NCBI RefSeq assembly: GCF_014284195.1
Contig: NZ_JACOGC010000002.1
Location: 62,001 to 126,000 of the forward strand
Direction: 5' to 3'
Source: Cognatundibacterium griseum
Lineage (GTDB): Bacteria; Pseudomonadota; Gammaproteobacteria; Burkholderiales; Burkholderiaceae_D
DNA length: 64,000 nt
Shown here: positions 9,042 through 17,918 of the stretch, piece after piece
Position numbering within the stretch: position 1 is the first letter of the stretch
How the letters are laid out: each line of letters begins with the position of its first letter
Translations under genes and position numbers: made by a program
Notes under the pieces: generated by a model
The model's database searches: none
What the model saw: only the letters and a program-made list of their open reading frames with translations
What the model was told of the DNA's origin: nothing

Positions 9042-10109
9042 ATGCAACGTACCGACGATTTACGCATCCGCGAAATGAAAGAGCTGGTTCCACCCTCACA
9101 TCTGATCCGTGAGTTTGCCTGCTCCGAAAAAGCTTCAGAAACCGCCGCCAATGCGCGTCACGCGCTGCACCGCATTCTGCATGGACAGGACGACCGTCTG
9201 ATGGTGGTCATCGGACCATGCTCTATCCATGACACCAAAGCCGCCATGGAATATGCGCACCGTCTGGCGGCGGAACGCCAGCGTTTTGCCGGCGAACTTG
9301 AGATCGTGATGCGAGTGTATTTTGAAAAGCCGCGCACCACAGTAGGCTGGAAAGGCCTGATCAATGACCCGTATATGGACAACAGCTTCCGCATCAATGA
9401 TGGGCTGCGCATTGCCCGCGAATTGCTGTTGAATATCAATGAACTGGGTCTGCCTGCCGGTACGGAGTATCTGGATGTGATCAGCCCACAGTATATTGCC
9501 GACCTGATCAGCTGGGGAGCGATCGGCGCGCGCACCACCGAATCCCAGGTGCACCGCGAACTCGCTTCCGGCCTGTCCTGCCCGGTGGGATTTAAAAACG
9601 GTACTGACGGCAATGTCAAAATTGCGGTGGATGCGATCAAGGCATCATCCCAGCCGCATCATTTCCTGTCGGTGACCAAAGGCGGCCATTCCGCGATTGT
9701 TTCAACTAATGGCAACGAGGATTGCCATATCATCCTGCGGGGCGGCAAGACGCCGAATTATGATGCGGCCAGCGTCGATGCAGCCTGTAAAGACATTGCC
9801 AGTGCAGGACTGGCGTCGCGCCTGATGATTGACGCCTCGCATGCCAACAGTTCAAAAAATCCGGCCAACCAGATTCCGGTCTGCGCCAATATCGCCGAGC
9901 AGGTTGCGGCAGGTGATACCCGGATTGTTGGCGTGATGATTGAATCGCATCTGGTGGCTGGCCGTCAGGATCTGGTGCCGGGCAAAGAGCTGGTGTATGG
10001 TCAGTCGATTACCGACGGCTGCATCAACTGGGAGTCCAGCGTGCAGGTGCTGGAAAATCTGGCAGCCGCAGTCCGTGAGCGTCGCGTGCATCAGTCCAAG
10101 GCGGCGTGA
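9042..10109 (+). CDS. aroG: 3-deoxy-7-phosphoheptulonate (DAHP) synthase, class I
   Basis: Condenses phosphoenolpyruvate and erythrose 4-phosphate, the first step of the shikimate pathway to aromatic amino acids. The 355-residue length is normal for the AroF/G/H family. Visible family motifs include VVIGPCSIHD (about residues 54-63), VYFEKPRTTVGWKG, GARTTESQVHRELASGLSCPVGFKNGT written in the middle of the barrel, and DASHANSSKNP near residue 266. Which feedback class it belongs to (Phe, Tyr or Trp) cannot be read from the sequence alone. It stands alone, behind its own promoter and after a terminator. Confidence 0.95.
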   Translation: MQRTDDLRIREMKELVPPSHLIREFACSEKASETAANARHALHRILHGQDDRLMVVIGPCSIHDTKAAMEYAHRLAAERQRFAGELEIVMRVYFEKPRTTVGWKGLINDPYMDNSFRINDGLRIARELLLNINELGLPAGTEYLDVISPQYIADLISWGAIGARTTESQVHRELASGLSCPVGFKNGTDGNVKIAVDAIKASSQPHHFLSVTKGGHSAIVSTNGNEDCHIILRGGKTPNYDAASVDAACKDIASAGLASRLMIDASHANSSKNPANQIPVCANIAEQVAAGDTRIVGVMIESHLVAGRQDLVPGKELVYGQSITDGCINWESSVQVLENLAAAVRERRVHQSKAA

Positions 10110-10142
10110 GCCTGCGCTGAACCAGAGAAAGAAGCTGGCGAT

Positions 10143-10793
10143 TCAGAAACGTTTCGTCAGCGTCATCTGGTCTCCTGAACGGCGCATTTCCATGCGGTTC
10201 AGGAAAGACATACCGAGCAGGGGGATATTGAGCCCGCTTTCAATCACTGAGGCATCAACCTGATGCAGTTCAATCTCGCCGATTTTGACCGTATCGAGCT
10301 TGATGAGGTAAGTGTTGACTATCCCGCCGGCGGTGCTGGCACGACCCGGCCGGCCAGATTTGTAATTCAGGCCGAGGCGGATGGCTTCGCTGGCGGGCAG
10401 AGCGATCAGACTGGCGCCGGTATCGACCATCATCCGGATGCTGACGCCGTTGATCATTGCCGGAGCGATGAAGTGGCCGCCTTCGCCAGCCGTCAGCACC
10501 ACATTGCTGTTGCTGCCGGCAGGTGCTGAACGACGCGCGCTTTCCCCCATTGCCAGCACGTAGCGTTTGCCATTGGTGGTGATGGTCGCGCCATCGCGGT
10601 CGGCATCGACCAGCCTGGTATCCTCGCTGATCATGCTGCCGACAGCATAGGCTTTGGGGGGCGCTCCGTCGACCACCAGAATCGCCTTACCGGGAAACAG
10701 GCCGACCACTCCGACATCGGTGGCAGCCGCGTCGCCACCAGCAAAAAAAACCGGTAACAGCAGGCAGGACGTCAGTCGGGAGAGCAGGCGCAT
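10143..10793 (-). CDS. Retropepsin-like aspartic protease, secreted (TIGR02281-type)
   Basis: A 216-residue protein with an N-terminal signal or anchor (about 1-24). The C-terminal half carries the single aspartic-protease motif MMVDTGASLIALP (about 129-141) and the hydrophobic-hydrophobic-Gly motif (IPLLGMSFL) typical of clan AA proteases that work as dimers. The substrate is unknown. It lies 12 bases after yajQ on the same strand, suggesting one transcript. Its end faces aroG. Confidence 0.82.
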   Translation of the reverse strand: MRLLSRLTSCLLLPVFFAGGDAAATDVGVVGLFPGKAILVVDGAPPKAYAVGSMISEDTRLVDADRDGATITTNGKRYVLAMGESARRSAPAGSNSNVVLTAGEGGHFIAPAMINGVSIRMMVDTGASLIALPASEAIRLGLNYKSGRPGRASTAGGIVNTYLIKLDTVKIGEIELHQVDASVIESGLNIPLLGMSFLNRMEMRRSGDQMTLTKRF

Positions 10794-10805
10794 GGCAGTA
10801 CCGGG

Positions 10806-11297
10806 TCAGTCGCGGAAATTGTTGAATTCCAGCGGCAGATCCTTGATCTCCTTGCGCAGCAAGGCCATCGCTGCCTGCAGATCGTCGCGTTTGGCGCCCT
10901 GCACGCGAACGGCATCACCCTGAATGCTGGCCTGCAGCTTCATCTTGCTGTCTTTGATCGCCTTGACAATCTTCTTGGCATCTTCGGTCTCGATTCCGTT
11001 TTTGACTTTGATGACTTGTTTGACTTTGTCGCCGCCGATTTTCTCGACCTTACCCATATCGAGGAAACGCACATCGACCTTCCGTTTTCCCATAGTCTGG
11101 GTCACCTCGATGATGATCTGTTCCAGATGAAATTCCGAGTCGCCATAGATAATGATTTCGCGCTCTTTGTCTTTCAGTTCGACTTTGGCGCTGGTGCCTT
11201 TGAGATCGAAGCGGTTGGTGACGACCTTGTTAGACTGAACGACGGCATTTTTTACTTCTTCCATGTTCGCTTCAGAGACGGTATCGAATGAGGGCAT
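10806..11297 (-). CDS. yajQ: YajQ family nucleotide/c-di-GMP-binding protein
   Basis: A longer frame is open upstream, but the start at 11297 gives 163 residues, exactly the usual YajQ length, with the family N-terminus [19 protein letters not shown] and a good AAGGAAG site 5 bases upstream. YajQ proteins have two ferredoxin-like folds. Some members (for example XC_3703 of Xanthomonas) bind c-di-GMP and act with transcription factors; in other species the role is uncertain. It may form a unit with the downstream protease. Confidence 0.93.
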   Translation of the reverse strand: MPSFDTVSEANMEEVKNAVVQSNKVVTNRFDLKGTSAKVELKDKEREIIIYGDSEFHLEQIIIEVTQTMGKRKVDVRFLDMGKVEKIGGDKVKQVIKVKNGIETEDAKKIVKAIKDSKMKLQASIQGDAVRVQGAKRDDLQAAMALLRKEIKDLPLEFNNFRD

Positions 11298-11366
11298 AGC
11301 ACTTCCTTGCAGAAAAATTAGATACGCCATTTTAGCAAATGCACAGCCGCCACCGGGCGCGGCAGT

Positions 11367-11372
11367 TATAAT
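11367..11372 (+). promoter_or_regulatory. murB -10 box placed for a nearly leaderless mRNA
   Basis: A consensus TATAAT ends 9 bases before the murB ATG (11382). A start of transcription 6-8 bases after the box would leave a leader of only 1-3 bases. No ribosome binding site is visible. The -35 is weak. Confidence 0.55.
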
Positions 11373-11381
11373 TTGCGGCTT

Positions 11382-12407
11382 ATGACAACGAATCTCCCTC
11401 TCTCTGCCCATGCTTCGCTGCAGAAGCTCAATACTTTCGGCATCGCAGCGCAGGCGCGCTGGCTGCTGACACTCACTGACAGCACGCAATTACAGACACT
11501 GCGGCAGGATGCCGCGCTCAGCGCCTTGCCACGCCTGATTCTGGGGGGCGGCAGCAATCTGGTGCTGTCGGATCAGCTCGATGCGCTGGTGATCCATGTC
11601 TGCCTGAAAGGGCGCAAGCTGCTGGCGGAAGATGCGGAATTTTTTTACGTGCAGGCTGCTGCGGGCGAAAACTGGCATGCGTTTGTGCAATGGACGCTGG
11701 CGCAGGGCTGGGGCGGGCTGGAAAACCTGTCGCTGATTCCCGGCACGGTGGGCGCTGCGCCGATACAGAACATCGGCGCCTACGGTGCCGAAATGCAGGA
11801 TTGCTTCCATTCTCTGCAAGCCTTTGATTTTGCGACCGGCAACATCGTCACGCTGGATAAGGCGGACTGTCAGTTCGCCTACCGCGACAGCGTGTTCAAG
11901 CATGCTTACCGTGACCGCATGTTGATTCTGAATGTGAGTTTTGCCTTGCCCCGGCAATGGCAGCCAAAGCTGGATTATGCAGATCTGGCAGCCCGATTGC
12001 AGCAGCAGGGGATCGTGCCGACGCCGCAGGCAGTCAGTGCCATAGTGATCGCGATACGCCAGTCCAAATTGCCCGATCCGGCAGAAACCGGCAATGCAGG
12101 CAGTTTTTTCAAAAACCCGGTGGTCAGCGCCGCGCAGCGTGCGGCTTTGCTGCAAGCCTATCCGGGGCTGGTCAGCTATGCCCAGCCGTCAGGACAATTC
12201 AAACTGGCGGCGGGCTGGCTGATCGAGCAGTGCGGCTGGAAAGGGCGCAATCTGGGCCGTGCCGGCGTGTATGAGAAGCAGGCGCTGGTGCTGGTGAACC
12301 GCGGCGGTGCCACAGGCGCCGAGGTGCGGACGCTGGCGCAGGCGGTGCAGGCCGATGTGCTGCAGAAATTCGGTGTGCAGCTCGATATCGAACCGGTTTT
12401 TTTCTGA
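11382..12407 (+). CDS. murB: UDP-N-acetylenolpyruvoylglucosamine reductase MurB
   Basis: FAD enzyme that reduces UDP-GlcNAc-enolpyruvate to UDP-MurNAc in the cytoplasm, the second committed step of peptidoglycan synthesis. 341 residues from the ATG; a TTG three codons upstream is possible but less likely. Motifs include [10 protein letters not shown] (about 17-26), [12 protein letters not shown] (about 51-62), [17 protein letters not shown] (about 120-136) with the substrate contacts, [11 protein letters not shown] (about 239-249) and the C-terminal IEP motif. It is of the type I (E. coli-like) form. It stands divergent from yajQ. Confidence 0.95.
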   Translation: MTTNLPLSAHASLQKLNTFGIAAQARWLLTLTDSTQLQTLRQDAALSALPRLILGGGSNLVLSDQLDALVIHVCLKGRKLLAEDAEFFYVQAAAGENWHAFVQWTLAQGWGGLENLSLIPGTVGAAPIQNIGAYGAEMQDCFHSLQAFDFATGNIVTLDKADCQFAYRDSVFKHAYRDRMLILNVSFALPRQWQPKLDYADLAARLQQQGIVPTPQAVSAIVIAIRQSKLPDPAETGNAGSFFKNPVVSAAQRAALLQAYPGLVSYAQPSGQFKLAAGWLIEQCGWKGRNLGRAGVYEKQALVLVNRGGATGAEVRTLAQAVQADVLQKFGVQLDIEPVFF

Positions 12408-12543
12408 TACGGCATCACCTGAATGTGTCGGGCCGGCCGATTTGCGGGAGAGGGATACATGCAACCAGTATGCGTCCCTGCGATCAAGGCAAGTGAGGAT
12501 GTAAGTAAGTCAGATACTCCACCCTGTTTTTCATAAAAGCGAG

Positions 12544-12614
12544 CTGACGTCAAAATAAAGTAAGGGTTTTAAAATATACTGGGGGGAGTATATTTTTGCT
12601 GCGCAAACCCTGAA
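12544..12614 (+). repeat. Dispersed palindromic intergenic repeat, copy 1
   Basis: Core arms AAAATATACT (12571-12580) and AGTATATTTT (12587-12596) form a perfect 10-bp inverted repeat around GGGGGG. CTGA starts 27 bases before the core, and GGG then TTTT lie just before it; CCCTGAA starts 12 bases after it. The same layout recurs at 22.1 kb and the left part at 61.7 kb. It lies between converging genes and could form an RNA hairpin followed by U residues. Confidence 0.75.
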
Positions 12615-12753
12615 ACGACCTGTACCGATCCGGTGACCATCTCAGGCAATCGCCATTATCGGGCGCATCGTTGCTGCATGGATCTGAAACTGTGGATGCG
12701 CCGGTTTGCGCGGTGACGGGCGTATTGGCATCGCAGATGTTCTGAACCTGCGG

Positions 12754-12779
12754 CTTGCAAAAACAACTTGCAAAAACAA
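12754..12779 (+). repeat. Perfect 13-bp tandem duplication
   Basis: CTTGCAAAAACAA occurs twice head to tail (12754-12766 and 12767-12779). It lies in non-coding DNA between converging genes, so no function is suggested; likely a slippage event. Confidence 0.7.
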
Positions 12780-12849
12780 TTGGCAACATGAGTGCGTAAA
12801 ATCAGTTTGCCGTTCCGAGTCTCGGTTATCTCCGCAGGTATCTGACGGT

Positions 12850-13533
12850 TCAGCGGGCGTTGCTGCAGCCCAGGTTTTTCATTTCTTTTTCGGTATCGCG
12901 CCGCATCGTTTTCATGCTCTCCATTTCCTCAGCATTACCGCCGCTGCGTTCGCCGTTTTGCATCTGACCCAACACTTCCCGTAATTGTTTGCACAGTCCC
13001 TGAGTACGGGTCGCATCGCTTTTGCCGGTATTGGCGCTGGCGGCGGCCGAGGCACTGGCTGCATCGCCGGTGGTTTCCGGTTTCGCAGCGGGATTGTTGC
13101 CGGTACCGGATTTTTGCGGCGGGCGGTTGCGGTTTTTTTCTTCCATGCAGTCTTTTTCAACCGCTGCCCGCACATCTGCTGAGTTGCCGCGCTGCGCATA
13201 GATGTCACCGATCAGCTTGCGCCGTTCTTCGCTGCCGCCGTCTGCCAGCAGGCGCTCCTGCGTGGCGCCGGCTTCACGCATCCAGATAATCTTTTTCGCT
13301 TCTTCGCCCCGCTGACGGCAACCGACATCGATATTGGCGGCAGGGTTTTCCAGTGGTGCATGCAAGACGCCGATCACCCGTTCTTGTTGGCCTTTGCCGC
13401 ACGGCTGATCCTGATAGGTATTGCCGCAGCGATAGAGTGTCTGCGCCGGTGTGGCGACTGGCCAGAGCAGCACCGCCAAAGTGCCGAGCAACGCCAGTTG
13501 CCGGCGGGTTGTCATCCTGCGTGTTTTCGGCAT
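12850..13533 (-). CDS. Secreted DUF4124-like Cys-containing protein
   Basis: 227 residues from the ATG at 13533, chosen because GAGGA lies 6 bases upstream. A basic N-terminus and hydrophobic stretch (about 5-30, ending TPAQT) form a signal peptide. The following YRCGNTYQDQPCG resembles the DUF4124 motif. The rest is charged, low-complexity and coiled-coil-like, with an Ala/Ser-rich part (about 150-180) and paired cysteines. Function is unknown; such proteins are common in the betaproteobacterial envelope. It follows the ABC-F gene by 63 bases on the same strand. Confidence 0.7.
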   Translation of the reverse strand: MPKTRRMTTRRQLALLGTLAVLLWPVATPAQTLYRCGNTYQDQPCGKGQQERVIGVLHAPLENPAANIDVGCRQRGEEAKKIIWMREAGATQERLLADGGSEERRKLIGDIYAQRGNSADVRAAVEKDCMEEKNRNRPPQKSGTGNNPAAKPETTGDAASASAAASANTGKSDATRTQGLCKQLREVLGQMQNGERSGGNAEEMESMKTMRRDTEKEMKNLGCSNAR

Positions 13534-13596
13534 CTGGTCCTCATTTCTGACGGTGCGTGGTTTGTGTGGCGGCATATGGTTGCGTGTGGTGGCAGC

Positions 13597-15531
13597 TCAG
13601 GTCTTGGCTCTGGCTTCCAGCTGTTCCCATTTGTCCAGTGCTTCCAGCAGCGCTTCATCGATTTCGGCAAAACGTGCATTCAGCCGGGTTGCTTCGTCCG
13701 GGCCGTTTTTATACAGATCCGGATCTGCCAGCCTGCCCGTGATCGATGCCTGTTCCTGTTCCAGTGCGGTAATCTGCGCTGGCAATTCCTCCAGTTCGCG
13801 CTGTTCTTTATAGCTGAGTTTTTTTCCTTTAGCAGGCGCGTTGCTGGCGGTGCTGCTGGCTGTTGTTGTTGCTTTGGCGTTCGTTTTGGACTCGGCGCGG
13901 GAATCTGTCTTGGAGGAAACCTTATTGCTGCTGACGGTATCGCGGTAACGCTCCCAGTCGGTGTAGCCGCCGATGAATTCGCGCCACTGACCAGCGCCTT
14001 CCGCCACGATCACCTGCGTCACGACGTTGTCGAGGAAGGTACGGTCATGGCTGACCAGGAAGACGGTACCGGTGTAATCTTCCAGTAATTCCTCCAGCAA
14101 TTCCAGTGTGTCGATATCCAGATCATTGGTGGGTTCGTCCAGCACCAGCACGTTGGCCGGTTTGGCAAACAGGCGTGCCAGCAGCAGCCGGTTGCGTTCG
14201 CCGCCGGACAGCGATTTCACCGGCGAGCGCGCACGCTCCGGCGCGAACAGGAAATCTCCCAGATAGGACATCACATGCTTGCGCTGGCCATTGACTTCCA
14301 CCCAGTCGCTGCCGGGGGAAATGGTGTCGGCCAGACTGGTGTCTTCATTCAACTGGGCGCGCATCTGGTCAAAATAGGCTACCTGCAGTTTGCTGCCCTG
14401 TTTCACGGTGCCGCTGTCCGGCGCATCTTCGCCGAGGATCAACTTCAGCAATGTAGTCTTGCCCGCGCCATTCTGACCAATGAGACCGACTTTGTCGCCG
14501 CGCAGGATGATGCTGGAGAAATCTTTGACGATGACTTTGTCACCAAACGACTTGCAGACGTTGTCCAGCTCCGCCACGATTTTTCCTGAGCGTTCGCCGG
14601 TGGTGACGTCGAGTTTCACCTGACCCTGCTGTTCGCGGCGGGCGCTGCGCTGCAGGCGCAATTGTTCCAGTCGCTTGACTCGGCCTTCGTCGCGCACCCG
14701 GCGCGCTTTCACGCCCTTGCGTATCCAGACTTCTTCCTGCGCCAGGAATTTATCAAACTTGGCATTTTCCACTTCTTCAATTTCGAGCTGCTCTGCCTTG
14801 CGGGTCTGGTAGGTGGAAAAATTACCGGGATAAGAAGTCAGCTTGCCACGATCCAGTTCGACGATGCGGGTCGCCACATTGTCGAGAAAACTGCGGTCAT
14901 GCGTGATAAACAGCACGCTGCCTTTAAAGTCTTTCAGCAAGCCTTCGAGCCATTGAATCGATGAAAAATCCAGATGGTTGGTCGGTTCGTCCAGCAGCAG
15001 CACATCGGGGCCGCTGACCAGCGCGCAGGCCAGTGCCACCCGTTTTTTCATACCGCCGGACAGCGTTCCCATCAGCGCGTCTTTTGCCAGATTCAGCTTG
15101 TCGAGCGTGGTCTCGACCTTGTTCGACAGGCTCCAGGCATCGGCGGCATCAAGCTTGGTCTGAATTTCATGCATGCGCTCCATCAGCGCCTCATCATTGT
15201 CGCCGCCGAATTGCCCGGTCAGGCTTTCATATTCCTGCAGCAAAGCGGGTAATTCACCCAGACCGGATGCGACAGCATCAAACACGCTGATATCCTGTGC
15301 AAACTGCGGTTCCTGTTCCACATAGGCGATGTTCAGGCCCTGCTGCATAACCAGCAGTCCGTCGTCGATTTTGGAGGTGCGGGCGATGATCTTGAGCAAA
15401 GAAGATTTGCCGGTACCGTTGCGCCCGATCAAGCCGACGCGCTCGCCGCTTTCGAGAGAAAATTCTGCGTGATCCAGCAGCGCAACGTGACCGAATGCGA
15501 GCTGTGCATCGCTTAAAGAGATAACTGCCAT
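13597..15531 (-). CDS. uup: ABC-F family ATPase, Uup type
   Basis: 644 residues from the ATG at 15531, preceded by CAGGA. Two ABC cassettes without membrane segments: Walker A GLIGRNGTGKSS (about 36-47), signature LSGG then LLLDEPTNHLD; second Walker A GLIGQNGAGKTT, LSGGE and LVLDEPTNDLD (about 345-520). A charged C-terminal tail (about 560-644) fits the coiled-coil ABC_tran_CTD of Uup. ABC-F proteins act on ribosomes; Uup is also linked to DNA handling and to the stability of tandem repeats in E. coli. It is not a transporter. Confidence 0.88.
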   Translation of the reverse strand: MAVISLSDAQLAFGHVALLDHAEFSLESGERVGLIGRNGTGKSSLLKIIARTSKIDDGLLVMQQGLNIAYVEQEPQFAQDISVFDAVASGLGELPALLQEYESLTGQFGGDNDEALMERMHEIQTKLDAADAWSLSNKVETTLDKLNLAKDALMGTLSGGMKKRVALACALVSGPDVLLLDEPTNHLDFSSIQWLEGLLKDFKGSVLFITHDRSFLDNVATRIVELDRGKLTSYPGNFSTYQTRKAEQLEIEEVENAKFDKFLAQEEVWIRKGVKARRVRDEGRVKRLEQLRLQRSARREQQGQVKLDVTTGERSGKIVAELDNVCKSFGDKVIVKDFSSIILRGDKVGLIGQNGAGKTTLLKLILGEDAPDSGTVKQGSKLQVAYFDQMRAQLNEDTSLADTISPGSDWVEVNGQRKHVMSYLGDFLFAPERARSPVKSLSGGERNRLLLARLFAKPANVLVLDEPTNDLDIDTLELLEELLEDYTGTVFLVSHDRTFLDNVVTQVIVAEGAGQWREFIGGYTDWERYRDTVSSNKVSSKTDSRAESKTNAKATTTASSTASNAPAKGKKLSYKEQRELEELPAQITALEQEQASITGRLADPDLYKNGPDEATRLNARFAEIDEALLEALDKWEQLEARAKT

Positions 15532-15653
15532 AAATTCCTGAGCTGTCTGCGGCCGGAATGGCCGGACAAAAATGAAGAAAACCCGTATTGTACGCGAGAG
15601 CACCGCGCCGGCGATGGCGGATTACCCAAGCGTGCTGAAATCCGGCAGGGCGC

Positions 15654-16391
15654 TTAGCGGTACTTTCTTTCAATCGCGGCATTGGTGCCGTCTTTTTCCA
15701 TGCTCTTCAGGATCTGATTCCATTTGTCGATCTTTTCCTGCGCCATCGTCAGATTGCAGGCCAGATACATATCGACCTGATTGAACGAAAACAAGGGGAC
15801 GATCATTTTGCTTAGTCCCTGTTGCTTCAGGATATCCATGCCCAGCAATTCTCCGCTTGCCCAGAAATCGAAGCGTCCGGCCAGTAGTTTGCGCGGGTTG
15901 TCTGAATCCGTGTTGGCGAGGTCGGTGACGTAGCCTTTCAGCGAAAAAAACTCGGAAACCGCATCGTTGCGGTAACCGCCGATGACATAGGTGCGCAGGT
16001 CTTCGAGCGACTGCGGATGACGGGTATCGTCGGCACGGGCAAAAATCACCCAGTTATTCCGGACCAGCGGTCCCACCCATTTGTAAAGCAATTCGCGACC
16101 CGGTGTTCTGGAGGTGGAAAAAACGCAGGTATCGGGATTATTCTGCGCCATCTGGATGGCGCGCGACCACGGAAAGACGCTGATTTTGTATTTTTCGCTG
16201 GCACGGTGCATCAGCTCCTGGACTTTTTCAGTGGAAATTCCTGTGACTTCCCCGTTTTTGGGATTCATCATGTTGAAAGGCGGATAGTCTTCCGTGACCA
16301 GTGTCTGCACCTTGCCGGATTCGGCCGCATGCGTGATGCCAGCTGTGAGCAATGTCACGGAAATGGCGAGCAGGCGTTGCAGGATAGTCAT
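15654..16391 (-). CDS. Periplasmic solute-binding protein, family 3, without a transporter beside it
   Basis: 245 residues with a signal peptide (about 1-23, ending THA-AE) and a type-2 periplasmic binding fold. The family start VTEDYPPFNM, a middle part IGGYRNDAVSEFF and a late FDFWASGE fit SBP_bac_3. No permease or ATPase gene is adjacent, as in the many orphan binding proteins of this order. The ligand cannot be told. It lies downstream of the tRNA terminator. Confidence 0.82.
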   Translation of the reverse strand: MTILQRLLAISVTLLTAGITHAAESGKVQTLVTEDYPPFNMMNPKNGEVTGISTEKVQELMHRASEKYKISVFPWSRAIQMAQNNPDTCVFSTSRTPGRELLYKWVGPLVRNNWVIFARADDTRHPQSLEDLRTYVIGGYRNDAVSEFFSLKGYVTDLANTDSDNPRKLLAGRFDFWASGELLGMDILKQQGLSKMIVPLFSFNQVDMYLACNLTMAQEKIDKWNQILKSMEKDGTNAAIERKYR

Positions 16392-16564
16392 GACTGTCTC
16401 CTGTGGGCATCAAGCTGTGTGGTGGCACGAGCCCTGAATTTTTTCTTTCAGGATAGGATAATTCCAGCTTTCTTCAATCCAAAGCGTTCCTTTGTCGGGA
16501 TGTTGCAATGTGGCTGCAAAGTCAGTTTGACGAGGAGAATAGGGGGAAAGTTGAACCAGAAATG

Positions 16565-16592
16565 AAAACAGGCAGCCGGAGCTACCTGTTTT
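16565..16592 (-). terminator. Terminator of the tRNA-Arg transcript
   Basis: AAAACAGG (16565-16572) and CCTGTTTT (16585-16592) pair, with inner AGC/GCT pairs and a short loop. On the minus strand the stem ends in a T4 run, 45 bases after the tRNA 3' end. Confidence 0.7.
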
Positions 16593-16636
16593 GTCTGGTG
16601 CACAAGCGACGATCACCATATTGTGCGATGGTTGCC

Positions 16637-16711
16637 TGGTGTCCCCACCGGGAATCGAACCCAGATCTGATTCTTAGGAGGAACCTGTTCTATCCATTGA
16701 ACTACAGGGAC
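16637..16711 (-). tRNA. tRNA-Arg(CCT)
   Basis: 75 bases including an encoded CCA. On the minus strand the acceptor GTCCCTG pairs with the 3' GGGGAC side. The anticodon stem GGTTC/GAATC encloses CTCCTAA, giving anticodon CCT (reads AGG). The T-arm has GGTTCGATTCC. No direct repeat of the 3' end is seen nearby, so no integrated element is suggested. Confidence 0.95.
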
Positions 16712-16723
16712 GGCAAGCCCGCT

Positions 16724-16753
16724 ACTATAGCATCAGAACAAGCGGCTATACAA
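16724..16753 (-). promoter_or_regulatory. tRNA-Arg promoter
   Basis: On the minus strand, -35 TTGTAT (16748-16753), an 18-base spacer and -10 TATAGT (16724-16729). The start would lie about 6 bases before the tRNA. The bases after the -10 are AGCGGGC, a GC-rich discriminator as in stable-RNA promoters under stringent control. Confidence 0.65.
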
Positions 16754-16829
16754 CACAAGAACCGGGCAAGCCGCGAGAGCAGCAGATCGCCTGACGACGG
16801 TCTGCCGGCAGTTAGTACGACCGGCGGCG

Positions 16830-17021
16830 TTATTTGCCCTTGAGACCGCAGGTATTCAGACCCAGAATCGAGTACAGCGGGCAAAAGCCAAACAGGCTGG
16901 TTGCCAGCGGGACAATACCTATCCATGCCCACAGCGGGCCACCGGCCAGTGCCCAGCCGATCAGGGCGAGGCCCACGATGATTCTCACAATACGGTCAAT
17001 GCTGCCAACATTCACTTTCAT
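16830..17021 (-). CDS. DUF2892 small inner-membrane protein
   Basis: 63 residues from the ATG at 17021, which has AAGGAG 6 bases upstream; the longer frame is not needed. It begins MKVNVGSIDRIVRIIVG, the usual DUF2892 start. Two hydrophobic helices follow (about 13-29 and 31-50) and then a CPLYSILGLNTCG cysteine motif. DUF2892 domains also occur joined to rhodanese (YgaP). The function is unknown. Confidence 0.85.
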   Translation of the reverse strand: MKVNVGSIDRIVRIIVGLALIGWALAGGPLWAWIGIVPLATSLFGFCPLYSILGLNTCGLKGK

Positions 17022-17179
17022 GACGGACTCCTTGAGTTGATGAATCGGATAAGTATTACAGCACGTCTGCAACACTTTGTCTGTGATCTGCATCGAACTC
17101 TGTGCGAACACTGCAGACAGATTGCCACTGGAATCGGTATGCGGTGTGCTGGCGGCTCAGGTCGCGCTGCCGGCGTATT

Positions 17180-17809
17180 TCAGCGCTGAGACAGCGCCAG
17201 ACGCACCGCCAGCGCGGCGAATACCACGGACGCGCTGCGGTTCATCCAGCGTTGGGCCGTGGCTGAATGGCGCAGTCGCTGCCCGGCGGTGGCCGCAAAA
17301 TAACTGATGCTGCCAAATGCCAGCAAGGTTGCCAGAATGAAGATTCCGCCCAGCTGGAAAAACTGGAAGGCAATCGCCCCTTTTTCTGCCGAGACAAACT
17401 GCGGCAGGAAAGCGAGGAAAAACAACACCACTTTAGGATTCGTCAGATTCATCACAATACCGCGCAGATACAGTTCCCGTGCCTGCAGTCTGACTGCGCC
17501 CTGGCTGTCATCCGCGTTGCTGACAGGTGCCCGGAACGCCTGATAGGCGAGGTATAGCAGATAGGCCGCGCCGATGAATTTCATCACAATGAAAGCGGTG
17601 GCTGACGCGGCAAACACGGCGGCTAATCCCATCGCAATGGCGGTCGTGTGGACGATCAGGCCGCTGCAAAGGCCGAGCACCACCAGCATGCCAGCCTTAC
17701 GGCCTTGTATGGCCGACTGCATGAGGACAAACAGATTGTCTGGCCCGGGGGATAATCCGAGCAAAATGGAAACGCCGAAAAAGCTCAGTGCAGTCTGAAA
17801 ACCCAGCAT
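17180..17809 (-). CDS. LysE/RhtB-family amino acid exporter
   Basis: 209 residues with about six membrane helices and the family signature LLGLSPGPDNLFVLMQSA (about 17-34), where GPDN replaces the common GPN. LysE/RhtB proteins export amino acids such as lysine, threonine or homoserine lactone; the substrate here is not readable. GAGGA precedes the start. It stands alone. Confidence 0.88.
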   Translation of the reverse strand: MLGFQTALSFFGVSILLGLSPGPDNLFVLMQSAIQGRKAGMLVVLGLCSGLIVHTTAIAMGLAAVFAASATAFIVMKFIGAAYLLYLAYQAFRAPVSNADDSQGAVRLQARELYLRGIVMNLTNPKVVLFFLAFLPQFVSAEKGAIAFQFFQLGGIFILATLLAFGSISYFAATAGQRLRHSATAQRWMNRSASVVFAALAVRLALSQR

Positions 17810-17918
17810 GATGTCCTCGCAGAGAAAACTGCATTATCGGCGATCTGGCAGCGAATAGCAGCCCTGCCTGAACGGTGTTGATTGCTTCAGCCTGAAACTG
17901 TCGGTCGGTGAGAGGTGT

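Larger units (their letters stand above)
12408..12849. other. 442-bp gap between the converging murB and DUF4124 genes
   Basis: No convincing gene on either strand. The stretch holds one copy of the dispersed palindromic repeat (12544-12614) and a perfect 13-bp tandem duplication (12754-12779). The remainder shows no feature I can support. Confidence 0.65.

Noticed and set aside
16637-16711. tRNA-Arg as an attachment site for an integrated element
   Set aside because: No integrase and no repeat of the tRNA 3' end was seen; the neighbours look like ordinary core genes.
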